Source of the DNA: Isoetes taiwanensis
Taxonomy: Eukaryota > Streptophyta > Lycopodiopsida > Isoetales > Isoetaceae
Assembly: GCA_021234155.1 (NCBI GenBank)
Contig: JAJEKV010000039.1
Coordinates: forward strand, 13,874,939 to 13,938,938
Length of the DNA stretch: 64,000 nucleotides
Reading direction: 5' to 3'
The translations under genes and the position numbers were made by a program. Below the pieces are notes generated by a model, which was not told the origin of the DNA, searched no databases, and saw nothing but the letters and a program-made list of their open reading frames with translations. Positions 52,200-63,690 of this stretch are shown in pieces. Numbering within the stretch: position 1 is the first letter of the stretch; every line of letters begins with the position of its first letter.

Positions 52200-53180
52200 G
52201 CAGCTCTAACTTGTAGGATTGATTACCTACTCTCTTGGCTATTCTGAAGGGGTCAGCCCACCTTGGAGCAAGCTTTTACAATTTCGGCGCGGAGCTTTGC
52301 CTCGCTTCACTTTGATCTTGAGCCGACGCTGTCTCCAAACCGAACTCTCTCGACGGCCCCGGCTTGTTTGTCTACGATGCTCTTTTTGTCGACCTTTGCC
52401 GCAAGAAGATATCCTCGAACCTCTTCTATCACCGCCGCGATGTCGGCCAACATTTGTCGCGAAACTTCTACCTTTGACACGCACTGTGCCAAGTGTCCGA
52501 GTCGACATTGGTCAGAAGTTGATCATGAACGCATATTATCCGATGATTCCCCGCTGGTGCTATTATAAGCAAACTCAACCAAGTGAATGTAATCTTCCCA
52601 CTTCGCCCCGCTTGTTCCGCATATAGTTTCTCAAAGATATCTTCCAAGATTCTCGCTGGTCCGTTGTGTTTGCCCATCCGTCTCGAGGATGATAGGCCGT
52701 GTTTCATGGGGAAATTTCGCCTCGATCGTCGCGAAAAAGATCCCGCCAAAAGGCACTCATGAACTTCGGTCTCTGTCGGAGATGATTTCTCTGTGATACC
52801 ATGGAGCCCAAGATTTTTCCTTGTGAAGAGAGCCGTTGTATCCAAGGTCGCGGTTTGGTCCCGCAAGGCACAAAGTGTGCCATCTTCGACAAATTCTTTG
52901 TCGCACCACAACCATCGTGGCATCTTTTTCCTCTTGTTGTCCCTGGAGCCCCGCTATGAAGTCCATATCGATGACTTCCCACTTAGCGCTCGCACCGCTT
53001 AATGGTTCCAATGCTTCGAATTAAGTCGCTCTCCTTCGTCACCGACACAAATGACACTCTTTGATGTAGCGAAGCACCGCTTTTTCATCACCGCCAATAA
53101 TAATCGCCAAGACTTTGAAATATGTCTTCATAAATCCCTGGCGGGCTTATTGGATCAAGGGTGTCGTGGAGAATCAACTT
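52200..53180 (-). pseudogene. Ty3/gypsy integrase core remnant
   Basis: From the N-terminal side on the minus strand: a degraded zinc-binding HHCC region near 53,090-53,180 (ILHDTL...PPGIYED...YYW). Then WEVIDMDFIAGLQGQQEEKD (first catalytic Asp), a MAHFVPCGT block, ISDRD (second catalytic Asp) and FMSAFWRDLF around 52,750-53,010. These lie in three different frames, so frameshifts have destroyed the gene. Confidence 0.85.
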
Positions 53181-54140
53181 CCTCACTCTTGATGATCTCA
53201 GCACACACAACTTATTCTTATAGTACAAAAAGTTACCTTCCTTCTTAAAATTTTGAAGGTCTCCCCTCCTTATCCGCTTTTGCCTCTTTGCACATGCTCG
53301 CCCACACTTCCTTGAAGTCCGTGACCGCTGGCAAGATTTCTTCGATCTTCCTTCCGAACTCGCCGGTGAGCGCCGAGAAGCGCTGCAAGCTGGACTCTTG
53401 TTGTCGAGGATGCCTTGAAAGATCTCTGCTACCACATTGAGCTTCTCGCTTATAGACTATAACAAAATCATATTCTTCGAGGGAACTCCATCCACCTTCG
53501 GCCGCCTCAAAGTTGAGATGTGGTTGCGGAACACGTAATGGAGTCTCTCGATGATCCGTGATCTAGCCGAACTTCCTTCCCGCCAGGTAGTGCCTCCAAA
53601 TTTTAGTGCTCACAACCGCAAGCAACTCTTGGTCATGCATCTGCAGCACGCTTCGGGCGCCGCTCATCTTCCGAGAGTCATAAGCCACTACTTGCTCTTC
53701 GTGATATCAAGATCGCACTGCGGGTAATTTTACTTGCATCCGCCGCCACAAGTTTGTCCTTCTCGGGTCCGGCAGGTGGTCCGGGGTGGTTGTCAAAGCT
53801 TCAACATTCAATCCTCGCTTTGGCCTTCTTCCGCCAGATCCGCCCCAATCCTTTACTTTTTTGCCCTCGCAAACTGCTAGCTGGGCCGCTTATTTTTGCA
53901 AAGTTCTTCACTTAACTTCCTATAATACCGCTAGGCCGAGAAAGCTTCGACCTCGCGGATGTTCTCGGCGCCAGCCCAATGTATGATCGCTCGATCTTGG
54001 GTGGTCCGGCCGAATCCCTCCACAGATCACACGCCCCGTGATACTCTACTTTCCATTGCAAAGTGGCACTTGACAACTTAGCGCATTAATCGTGCCTCCT
54101 TAGCTTTCGAAGCACTTTCCCCGAGGTGTTGTAACGTGTT
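53181..54140 (-). pseudogene. Ty3/gypsy RNase H region, decayed
   Basis: Lies between RT and integrase as expected. LHDQELLAVV-like and tether text is present only in fragments (around 53,630-53,700), with many frame changes. Confidence 0.5.
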
Positions 54141-54700
54141 CTTCCGTGGATTTGCTGTACACTAGAATGTCATTAAAGAATACTATAACAAAAGTATCCA
54201 AAACTCCCTCAAGATGTCATTCATAAGCCTCATGAATGTTTGCCGGGCATTTGACAGCCAAACGGCATTACGGGGTGAACTCGTAATGCCCATACCGGGT
54301 CCTCAACGTCGCTTTTGTGGATGTCTTCTTCCTTAATCCCGACCGATAGTACACCCACCTCGTGTCTATCTTGGAGAGAAAACCTTCGCTACTTTGAGCT
54401 GATCCATCGTGTCGTCCGGATCTGAGTGCATACTTATTCTTGATGGTGTGCTTGTTTAGTCAGCCTCAGTAATCTATGCACATCCTCAAGCTACCATTCT
54501 TCTTCTTCACAAAAAGGATGGTGCCCCAAATGGTGAGACGCTTAGGTCTAATGAACCCTAGGTCAAGCAACTCCCCGCGAATTGCTTCTTCAACTCGGCT
54601 AACTCTTGCGCCATTCATCCCCAGACGGCGCTTTGCTCGTCGGCTTCGCACTCCTAATTCGAAAGTGTTATCTCACACTCGACTTCCGAAGGAGGAAGTC
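54141..54700 (-). pseudogene. Ty3/gypsy reverse transcriptase remnant
   Basis: 54,466-54,651 reads ELLDLGFIRPKRLTIWGTIL then [15 protein letters not shown], the classic RT start ([31 protein letters not shown]). Near 54,150-54,190 FVIVFFNDILVYSK covers the active site, where the usual xxDD has become FND, so a catalytic Asp is lost. Confidence 0.88.
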
Positions 54701-54999
54701 GCTTGATCTCGCCGGGAAGAGATCATGGAACTCATTTACCAACTTAGCTATCCGCTTTGGTAATTTGTCGAGCACCTTATCTTCCTCGCTTTTCCCGACT
54801 CTGCTCTTCGATTTGAAGTTTGAAGACGCAGCTACCCGCCGCTTTTTATGCACTTGAGCGTACCGCTTATTAGACATACATTGCATGATAGGAACAACTT
54901 CCTTACCCGCAATTTCTATGATCTTGCAAGGCTGGCCAATGTCACTTTACGCTTTCCATGCCGATGATGGCCTTTGCCGAGCGAGGTACTCCATGCCGG

Positions 55000-55320
55000 C
55001 GATCAAATCATACTTCCCGATGTTCATCACTTCGCCGCCCCATTTGATGTTGATCCCCGCAAATCGATGTCAAAATTTATCCTCTTGCCCGCCGTAGGTC
55101 TTTCACCGCCTCGCTTGCTAACACCACGGGTCTCGCTTTGACTTCAACGCTTGAGCTTCAACATCTCGACCATTCTTGGAGACACAAAGTTGTGGTGCCG
55201 CCCGTGATCTATCGTGACTATAAAAGACTTGGCCTTGGCCTTCCCTACCGCGGGAGATTACCCGACAATCGATTTTTCGCTGGTCCCAATCTATGGTCGC
55301 AAAGATGTGACCCTCACCTC
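55000..55320 (-). pseudogene. Ty3/gypsy aspartic protease remnant
   Basis: Minus-strand text HHNFVSPRMVEMLKLK fits the 'DxGATHxFISxxxVxxL' protease block, upstream of RT as expected. The catalytic Asp-Ser/Thr-Gly reads IDHGR and is degraded. No clear gag or zinc knuckle is visible beyond it. Confidence 0.65.
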
Positions 55321-55329
55321 AATGAAGTC

Positions 55330-56690
55330 GCGCGGCTTCCCCGCCGCCGCCGCCGAGGGAGTCTCCCATCCACCCATCTCTGCTAATGCCGCATTCATGA
55401 CCTAAAGGGCGCTTTGTCGCTTGCGGGTTTGGCTGGAAGCACCTGGCGAAGCTTTCTGGCCAGATCCGGCCGGGCCACGCTATACGCTAATAAGGCCTTT
55501 ATTTTGAAGTTTCGACTCATATGCTTACATCTCCTCTTCGGGAGTCATGGGGCCGAATTCTTCGTACAGGTTCCTTGCTATATGCTGTCTGGCCGTAGTC
55601 TCTTCATCTCTATGGACTCGCCGGTCTTGTTCAGCTGTTCTTTGCCCTCTAGCTGCATAAACAAGTAGGCCATAGCCTTACGGTTAGCTTTGTTTGTTTT
55701 ATTGCATTATATGTGTTTGCTGATATAGTTGTGGAAGCAAAATATATCAACAAAACATTTAGAATGCCAAACAAAATGTATTTGAATTCCATGTACAACA
55801 GATCGTCCTTGACGATTTTTTCATTTCGTGCAGCTCGGTTAACCTAGCTTCATGTCGCGGTCATCTGCTTCGAACCCTAAACTTATTCCTTAGGGTTAGC
55901 GCCGAATGCCAGAGGTTTTAATGCAGAATGCTTTTCATAATCATATTATGGCAGTTTCGGGTGCATGGCCTTGACCCATCAAGTCTATAGGTAATAATTC
56001 AGAGTCTTTCTTAGTCATATAGACTAGCTTAGGAATACAAAAAATCAAATTTCAATATGGTACAAGGCATATTCTATGCCCCATGCCTTGCCTTATAAAA
56101 TTATACTAACTTGACATTTATTGGCTACCCCACTACATGTGATAAATCATGTCTAGGCTACATCTTAATATTCAGAGCTAACTTAGCTTGTATCTTAGCC
56201 TTGTGAGTGGCATATAAGCTAGGTAATATGGGGCGATACAATCATGTCTCCCTGAAGCGCCCCTAAATTTGGCACAGGTCCCCATTATGCACACTACCGT
56301 GTGTGCTTAAAAGCATATCCCATTGGCCCATGAGATATCTCCTTATTAAACTTGGTCCAACCTGGTCATATGGAATGGCCACATCAATTTTGAGCGAATT
56401 ATTTAGATATAATTCCTAGATGAATATGGTCCCAATAGTTTCAAAGCCTCCTAATGAGATAAGTGTAAAGGTGCATAAAACCTTATACACACCAATGGGA
56501 AATGCCTAGCTCAGATATTTGGCTCGTCTACATAAAGAGACCAAGCCATGGCTCACCACAAATAGCTTGCCATGGACCAACCTACTGTCTAGGAGCAAAA
56601 AAGATCCCATCAGAGGCCAATGAATATATATTTATATTTATAGATATATATATATATAGAAAACTTAGTTACAATGCTTCTGGGATCAAG
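55330..56690. other. No supported gene; missing 5' LTR side of the chromovirus
   Basis: The gag and 5' LTR of the chromovirus should lie here but cannot be recognised. The sequence from 55.7 kb is AT-rich and unrelated. A short (TA)n run lies at about 56,640-56,660. The element is truncated on this side. Confidence 0.45.
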
Positions 56691-56697
56691 AGTCTAA

Positions 56698-57370
56698 CTA
56701 TTCTTGGAATCGCCGGCGGGATGGGTTATCCTCAAGGAACTTCTTAACCTGGGTCATTCCTACCGAGCGTCCCAAGTTCCTGAGGATGTTCGTTGGTGTT
56801 CCGCCCTGCAAGGCTGTCACCAAATCTTCCACCCTGCGGTCGGAAGTATAGGCTGCGGTCACTGCTAATCTTCCCTGCCGTCGGTAGGGTACCGCGAAGT
56901 CAAAGATATCCAGTGCCACCGTTCTCTTGACTAGGATGACATAGTCAACTGTTGGAATTAGCCGAGCATGCATACCAAAGCCTGAGAGTGCGATGAGCAT
57001 GAATACTCCTTCTTCGCCCCTTGGGCTGAATTTGCGACGGATGTCCGCCGACTTTCCTTGCTCGCCTTCCCCGGTCAACTTCCTCAAAGAGTGATGAGGA
57101 GTCTTTTTTCGGTGTACCGCACGCCTCCTTAGGTTTTGTCTTTTTCCCGCTAACGGATTTCAGCCACGCCAGATCCACAATGCAATGGGGTAGTTTCAGC
57201 GCGGCTAATGCCTTGACAACGCGACGAAACGTAGTTCTTCGACTCGCTCAAACGACAGCTAAGAATCATAAAACCCCTCAAGATTTCTTGTGGACCATCG
57301 ATATCGCCTTCTTCAAAGTCGCTGTATGATGGCAGAGCCCAAATTTTTGCTTTCTCAACAAACCGCCTAC
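56698..57370 (-). pseudogene. C-terminal part of an unrecognised protein gene
   Basis: The minus strand carries convincing coding text through about three frames. AKIWALPSYSDFEEGDIDGP near 57,330, SVSGKKTKPKEACGTPKKDS near 57,150, then an uninterrupted 129-codon frame with MLIALSGFGMHARLIPTVDY, VILVKRTVALDIFDFAVPYR, SDRRVEDLVTALQGGTPTNI and a basic end (EDNPSRRRFQE-stop). I do not recognise the family. Frame breaks suggest a pseudogene, though unseen introns are possible. It lies 1.3 kb upstream, on the same strand, of the chromovirus protease, so an unusual gag or an unrelated host gene are both possible. Confidence 0.5.
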
Positions 57371-57770
57371 ATTTGCGATACTAGCGTATTATTATTGTGG
57401 GATCATAGAACTTCCAAATTCACATAGTAGACTATTATTCTTCACTGACGTTGTTGTGCTGCACCACCCCGATCCAATCTTCGCTACCGCTTTGCTAGTC
57501 AACCCTCATGTTAACCAAGATACCCTATTGGTAAATTCGGCCTGGGGCCGCCTCTTTATCAGCAGTGAGTTTCTTCTCTGCCTCCTTTTCGAGCCTGTAG
57601 AGGTGGAGGGGCTCACCCGCATTATTTCCATGCACCAGTTCCTATTCACAAGATGATAGTCCGGTCGGATTGAAATTGTGTTTCCGAACGAGCACACCCG
57701 CAACAAAGAAGCATCGCGAATAAAGGCATCAATAACTCGATCGAAACTAGTAGACGGACCAGACGATCAT
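57371..57770. other. No supported gene
   Basis: Overlapping short frames on both strands without motifs. Confidence 0.4.
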
Positions 57771-57889
57771 AAAATGGGCCATGGCGCCATTTGTATCCGA
57801 AGTTCATTGCATAAGCACATGGAAGTAGTCAGCATGCGCCAGATTCATGCACCATTTGCAAAACAACAAGACCCTAATTTAAGATTAAT

Positions 57890-58400
57890 AGGCATCAAAT
57901 GGGCTGATGGCGCCATTTGCAACAACAACAAGACCATTTGCCAACAACAATACCCTAATGTAAGCTAATGAACATTAAACGGCGCCATGACGCCATTTGT
58001 CAACCATGTGTCCCTTTATGTAAGCTAATGGACATCAAATGGCGCTGACGGCGCCATTTCTCAACAACAAGCCACTAGTTTGACTAGACATCAAATGGCT
58101 TAATGGGCCATTTGCCAACAACAAGAGCCTAATGTAAGTTATCGGACATCAAATGGCGCCATGGCCATTTGCCAACAACAAGAGCCTAATGTGTTTAATG
58201 GACATCAAATGGCGCTGATGGCGCTTATTTGTCAACAACAAGAGCCTAATGTGTTAATGGACATCAAATGGCACCATGGCGCCATTTGCCAACAACAAGA
58301 GCCTAATGTAAGTTATGGACATCAAATGGGGCCATGGGCCATTTATCAACCGCAGACCCAAATTAACAACAAGATTCGAAATGGCGCTGGGCGGCGCCAT
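57890..58400. repeat. Minisatellite, 8 units of about 56-63 bp with ATGGCGCCAT core
   Basis: Unit starts (GGACATCAAATGGCGCC...) lie near 57,890, 57,969, 58,030, 58,086, 58,144, 58,200, 58,259 and 58,318. Each has ATCAAATGGCGCCATGGCGC, CATTTGCCAACAACAAGAGC and CTAATGT in varying degrees of decay. The core is a near-perfect palindrome. One frame reads through several units as ICQQQEPNV repeats, which is not a gene. Similar palindromes are dispersed on both sides. Confidence 0.92.
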
Positions 58401-59350
58401 TTCGCCAAAGGAAGCACCGCAAGTAGATGACATACCCAGTTTTGCGGCGGTATTAGCCGGGCTCCACATTCGAAAGTAGCTCGTAATTGTCCACTTCCAT
58501 TTCGGTTTTGAATTTGGCCCTAAAACCGGTGTGTAGCTTGATGGAGTGAGGCTGATGAACCGCGGGGAAATGGCCGAAAATACTAAAAACAGAGGGCTAA
58601 ACAAGGCTCCCCGGAGGGCGCTGGCGCCAGGCGCCGGGCGAGTAGGGCTGGCGCCGGGCGGCTAGGGTCGAGGGAATCAAACGAAAGTGCAAATGAGGTC
58701 CTCCGTAAAAACAATGGGGCATAACTAACTTTGGTGGCCGGCCGTCCTTGCATCACTGTGTGGGCGTTTAGGGGCCCGTGGGTCGCCCAGCGCCCATGCC
58801 CGCCGACGCCAAGCGGGTCCAGTGCATGCCCGCCCCATGCCCGGGCGGTCCGGGCCGCCCATGCCCCCAAAATTGAATTTTGAAATTCGAATATTTCCCC
58901 CCCTACCAAATTTGAACACGTAATTCAAAAAAATCCCGCCTGTAATTTGAAAAATTTGCCACCACAAATTTTAAAATTCTCACCAGAATTGAAATTTGGT
59001 TGCCACTTGTCCAAAGTCGAATGGTCCGCTTTTAAAATTGTACTTTTGCATTTAAAGCTCCCTCTTTGTCGCCGTTTTTCCTCTTAAGGCACCATGCCAC
59101 GACACGCAGACGCTGGCGGCAACTGTTCAGCGCTTGAATCACCGTTCGCTTTTACCGCCGCCGCGATAAGGCGCGCTTACTTTTCTCAGCGCCAGAGGCG
59201 TAAACTTTTGTAAGGCGCGATGCGCGCTGTCGCCGCTTTTGGCGCCACAGAAATCCTGTGTGATTCTTGGCGCTTTCTTCTTGGCCAGCTTAATCCAGCG
59301 GGGACCATCCGGCCGATTAGCTTTTTTTCCCCGCTCCATCCATCGCTTGA
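58401..59350. other. GC-rich stretch with short GGCGCC repeats; no supported gene
   Basis: Contains GGCGCCAGGCGCCGGGCG near 58,620, CATGCCCGCC/CATGCCCGGG repeats near 58,795-58,865, and an AATTTGAA-rich patch near 58,870-59,000. Frames of about 100 codons on the minus strand reflect GC content. Nothing recognisable. Confidence 0.45.
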
Positions 59351-59659
59351 GTACATACCACCATGGATCTATCTAATATCAAGTAAGTCCACTATTTCTG
59401 GTAGGAATTATGTTCTCGTAGGTGTAGCGTGGTTCAAATGTGAATTTCATACCGCTAGGACACGTAAACTTGGCTTCACTTGCAGAAAGTTAGTATGGGT
59501 GCCCATGTTATGCATGTCCGCCTATTGACATATATACAAAGAATGGGAGCAAGAATGCATAACATAGGCACCTCGCGGTTGATTTTGTGATGGAGCCAAG
59601 CCAAATCGCTTCATGTCACCCACTTGATCAAATGGCTTGTATGCCATTCTATTCCAAAT

Positions 59660-59940
59660 ACCCTTAAAATGGGTATTGGTCAATGGCGCCATAGCCATTT
59701 GGTTGAAAATGGTGCAAGGTTGAAATTGTGTGAATTTGGAGCTAAATGGCGCCCATGGCGCCATTTGGACTAAACGGTGCACACTTCGGATCAAATGGCA
59801 TGGCGCTTATTTGTTCCAAATTCACACCTATCACTTGCCATGGGTGTGAATTTGATCAAATGGCTTCATGGCGCCATTTGATCCAAGTGTTCTCTGTTTT
59901 CGACTAAATGGCGCCATGGCTTCATTTAGCTCCAAAGTTA
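59660..59940. repeat. Dispersed AAATGGCGCCATTT palindromes
   Basis: At least five imperfect copies of (A)AATGGCGCCATGGCGCCATTT lie within 280 bp, spaced 40-70 bp, in otherwise unrelated sequence. The same core forms the minisatellite 1.5 kb upstream. Confidence 0.8.
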
Positions 59941-60231
59941 GACCAAAAGTTTGTCTTATGTACTAAAATGGCCACTTTTTACTTGTTTATTGCTTATTTT
60001 TCGCCTAATTCATATGTTCTAAAAAGTTTCGCCTTTGCTTGATTGAAACAGTTCAATTTTCCCCTGCATACAACCTATTCGCTTCGGAAGGACAATTGTT
60101 GCCCGGGGCATATTTTGAATAGAACCACTCTTCATGGGAAGGAAATAGATCCTTCAAATGTAGCAATTGAGGTCACTTGAGTCCGTGATCCCATCGACAG
60201 AGCTTTCCAGCCTCATGAGGGGCGTATAACA
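59941..60231. other. No supported gene; possible 5' flank of the HTHEDID gene
   Basis: AT-rich, nothing recognisable. Confidence 0.35.
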
Positions 60232-61568
60232 TTGGTGAAGCAAAGAGGCACATTCATTCGGCCTAAGAGGGATGTAAAACAAAATGAGTGGCCCTCAAGT
60301 GAAGATACGCCTTCGAGATCCCTCAATTTGCCCTCTTCACAAGAGGATTCATCTAGTAGTCCACCATCGGCCAAGAGTCTCACGACATCGGCTTTCATCG
60401 CCACCGTGGGTGAACCAAGCAACACAAAGAACAAATGAAGAAGACGAGATAGTAGAGGAGATTGGAGGTCATGAGAATCTAGCTGCCCGCCTTGGTCTCA
60501 AAGTTGTTTAAGCCCCAAGATGGGACAGCCTACTACCTGCAACAGATCTACTAGGTTTGCCATGCTACATTCTTCACTCCCCAAGATTGGATCTAAATAT
60601 TCGGAGGCTTAATATAGTCTTTAGTGATCCTCGTGATGCTATAGACTTATGAGTTCTTGGGTGTATCAAAGGTCGGCTTGGGTAAACATAATAGATCCAA
60701 CGGAAAACCAAAATATCAGGTCATGTCATGCTTGTGCCGAGAGGCCTATAGCTAATCAGCTTTAGTAACCCCGGGAGACCCATGATGTTTTGCTTCATGA
60801 TGGTAGGACAGTTTCACAACATTTACAAGCTCGAAATGCCTTCTCGAACGTGATGACTCGTGGTTGAGTGCTTGGAAGTCGATGTTGAGAAGCAATTCAA
60901 GAGGAAAAGGAAATATACATATGTGAAGAGGGTCGAGGGAACCAAAGGGGATAGCAAGCGTGAGAGGATGTGCGCCTCCAAGTCAATCAAGAGTGCTCTA
61001 AAATCAACATGCCGCAAGGACTAATGTGTCAAAAAACCGAGCCGAGAGCAAGTATGTGCCTTAAGAAAAGAATTTTATTCTCAATCAAGCAAAGGCTGTG
61101 GATTACGCTTGTTTTTGATGTGTTGAGTGTAACTTATACAGGCAGCCGGAGGCTAAAGTAGTGGTCTCGGAGTGGAGGTCACACCGCATGGCGCGGGCTC
61201 TAGGAGTTGCTCACCACGCTTTTATAGTTGGAGGAAGAGGTTCGAAAGTTAGGTGGAAAACCATGAGCATGGTAATATGTGCTCTAAGAAGCCTAGATCC
61301 GTGACACTAGCTACGTAAAGTGTGCTTGATACCTTCATTAGTGAGAATGCGGAGAGCATTCCACATAGAAGCAAAAAAGGAAAGGATGATATAAGGGAGA
61401 ATGTTCGCAAACTTCCTTCCATCCTTAATAAGAAGAGCATACATAAGGAAATGGGTGCCGTGGTGGAAGAATTGACAGGAAAGAGTGTAACCTTGCCCTC
61501 TTTTTACAATATTTGGAAGAAAGAGTTTCCAGACGTCAGCATAGCAAAAAATACAGCATTCTCCAAGT
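60232..61568 (+). pseudogene. HTHEDID-family (DUF7869-like) gene, N-terminal half
   Basis: Plus-strand coding text with frameshifts. There is a Ser/Pro/charged N terminus (60,232-60,510), a basic FKRKRKYTYVKR stretch near 60,900, WRSHRMARALGVAHHAFIVG near 61,180, and the intact frame 61,322-61,568 ending LPSFYNIWKKEFPDVSIAKN then TAFSKC. The last part matches 'SxFYxxWxxxFPxVxIPxxxxFxKCxxC', which precedes the DUF7869 domain in a widespread eukaryotic family of unknown function. The second Cys of the expected pair lies beyond a 692-bp insertion. Function is unknown, and a transposon-derived origin is often suspected. Confidence 0.7.
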
Positions 61569-62260
61569 GTAACACAGTGTTGATTTTAGTGGCTATTTAT
61601 CGCAAAATTGCTATATTTTTGGATTTTTGAAAATTTTGCCACTATGCTTAGTAGGTTTCCTCTAGTAAAATAGTGAGATTAATTCGCCAAATTTTTTTGG
61701 AGAAGCTTTCCCTCTTCTACCACATTCGCCAACTACATGGACTCAGTGAAGGAGTTTTTTCGCCTCTCTATCAATACTCTCAATTCATAAATCTCAAACA
61801 TATGGCCTACTTAAAGAACATAGAGTTACCAATTTCATATAGTCGGGGAGTATAGAGATGAAGGTTTTGAATTTTTATTTACCTATGTCTTAAATGTCTA
61901 TAGAACATGATAAAGCCATACCATTTGATGTCTTTACCATGGGATACAATCACATTTGAGAAAATAATATTCTCATATACAGAAGTAAAAGTAAAAGGGG
62001 GGCTTACGACATCAATTAGTGGCTCTTATGTGTGTCAATATGTTGCACTCATGACAAGAATACTATGATAAGATTTTAGACATCGTGACAAATACTAAAC
62101 AAATACTTTTGTGATTAATATTTATCGCCACATGCACTACATAAATTCTTAAAGGGACAAAATTTATCGCCTTCCAAAAAAGTTTCGAATATAAGATTAT
62201 CGCCAAAATAGTGATGCCCATATTACGATATAGTGCCACTAAAATCATCACTGGTGTAAC
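61569..62260. mobile_element. Inverted-repeat element (family C) inserted in the HTHEDID gene
   Basis: A 692-bp element. The left end GTAACACAGTGTTGATTTTA then GTGGC (61,569 on) is the inverse of the right end, which ends AAAATCATCACTGGTGTAAC at 62,260. Imperfect inverted repeats extend about 52-56 bp. The interior holds TTATCGCC three times near the right end (about 62,125, 62,165, 62,197) and related TCGCCAA or TTATCGC words on the left, as subterminal repeats. No transposase is seen. It separates AFSKC from the downstream YVCSHQAKIG of the host gene. Flanking AAGTGT/ATGTGT may be a decayed target duplication. Confidence 0.78.
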
Positions 62261-63690
62261 ATATGTGTAGTCATCAAGCAAAAATTGGAAAGAACAAAAG
62301 ATACAAGGGAGAGAGGCGCAACCTTTCAATTCAACGGCGGGCACATATGTTGGAACAACGCTCCTCAGAGGGAGTCAATATTGGCATTGGCGCATTATCA
62401 CATCGCTCACCGTAAAGTCACCTTTGCATAATACATGATAAGATGGATCAGGTCAAAACACTCACACCAAGAAGTCACCATCTCGCAAAATCTATTTGGA
62501 GAGGAGATCGCTTGAAGAGCAGCTTGACAGGAGCATTGACACATGGTCATGGTGGACGGGCTTATGGCCATTTCTCTCTTGATCTTTGGAAGGATGACTC
62601 AAACTCATCATGTTGGATCACTCTCTAGGATCCTACACTATCTTGAGTTGCCGGAAGAAGACAAGTGCGGTGGATCGTGTGGAAGCGTAACTACAGATTG
62701 CAAATTGATGCAAGCCCTAAAAAGATACTCGACCACCGCAAAGATAAGATAGCTATAGACACAAGAGAAGATGCCTTCATCTTCTACCGCCAACTTAGAA
62801 GGCTTCAATCCTCTTCCTCGAAATCTCTACTTACAGCTTGGATAATGCATCGGGTCAAAATAAAAATAGATATGTGTTCTCCTACCTCTTATTTGACATG
62901 GCTTAAGGTATTCGATGAGATTCGTGTTGGCTTCATGATGGTTGGGCATACTCATGAATGACGATATTGATGCATTGTTTGGGAACTTTTCGACGCTAAT
63001 GAGTTCATCGGATGCTCTAACTTTGCCTCGAAGTTGCTTTTTACTTGTTTAGCAAGTGCAATGCAAAGTCTCCCTGCTCCATATTTTGTGGATGAAGTTC
63101 CAGATTGGAAAGGCTTTGTCAAGGGATATATCCCCGATAAAGGCCAACGCCTAACAGCCATACCGACCCATTGCTATTCGATTTAAAATGGATGGGAAAT
63201 GGCCCATTATGCAATATAAGATGCGCCAACCCATAAAGAGTGGATTCCGTAAAAAGGAATAAGAATGTGGAAGGAGGATGAAAATGGTGAGCCAACGTTA
63301 CCAATGTGGGTGCCTAAAAATATCCCTCCAAGGAAGACATTGAAAGATCTCCCCGCCCGGCAGACAAAGATCGCAAGTACATAGCATTATGGAATTCCTT
63401 CTGCAAAAATCAAGAAGATAGTGTGTTTGCATGACAAAGACAAAGCAACTATGGATTACCGAACGCAGAGATTCTTTTGTGTTTGGAAGATGTATCTCCG
63501 TGATCGACCTCAAAATGACAACTTTGGTTGGCGCATAAGGCAAGAACCTCTACAAGCCGCATTTACCCGTGAGGTCGATGAAGCCGCCGTGCTTGTAAGA
63601 CCTTTGCCTACGATTGGGGCCGCCAGATGGGCGCCCGTTGTTGCCTATGGATGCGCTTTTGATCCTCATGCACATGTTACTTAAAGGTAT
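62261..63690 (+). pseudogene. HTHEDID-family (DUF7869-like) gene, C-terminal half
   Basis: Resumes VCSHQAKIGKNKRYKGER at 62,266. Then comes MDQVKTLTPRSHHLAKSIWR at 62,443 (family block 'MDQxKTxxPH') and SLTGALTHGHGG ('TGxxVHG'). IRVGFMMVGHTHE at 62,918-62,957 gives DIDALFGNF only in a shifted frame (family 'FLMVGHTHEDIDQxFS'). DWKGFVKGYIPDK near 63,100 fits the 'DWKxWL' block. The region 63,421-63,686 (FCVWKMYLRDRPQNDNFGWR) is the later part. Frameshifts at several points, including within the signature, make it inactive. Confidence 0.72.

Noticed and set aside
52219-52626. 135-codon plus-strand frame
   Set aside because: Antisense shadow of the minus-strand integrase.
54017-54046. ATCACACG...CGTGAT word in the chromovirus as another hairpin-family member
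   Set aside because: Only about 8 bp pair, it lies inside a retroelement RNase H region, and the inner arm sequence of the family is missing.
57890-58400. CRISPR-like array
   Set aside because: There are no unique spacers of constant size. The whole unit repeats with decay, the setting is a plant-like nuclear genome, and no cas-like genes are present.
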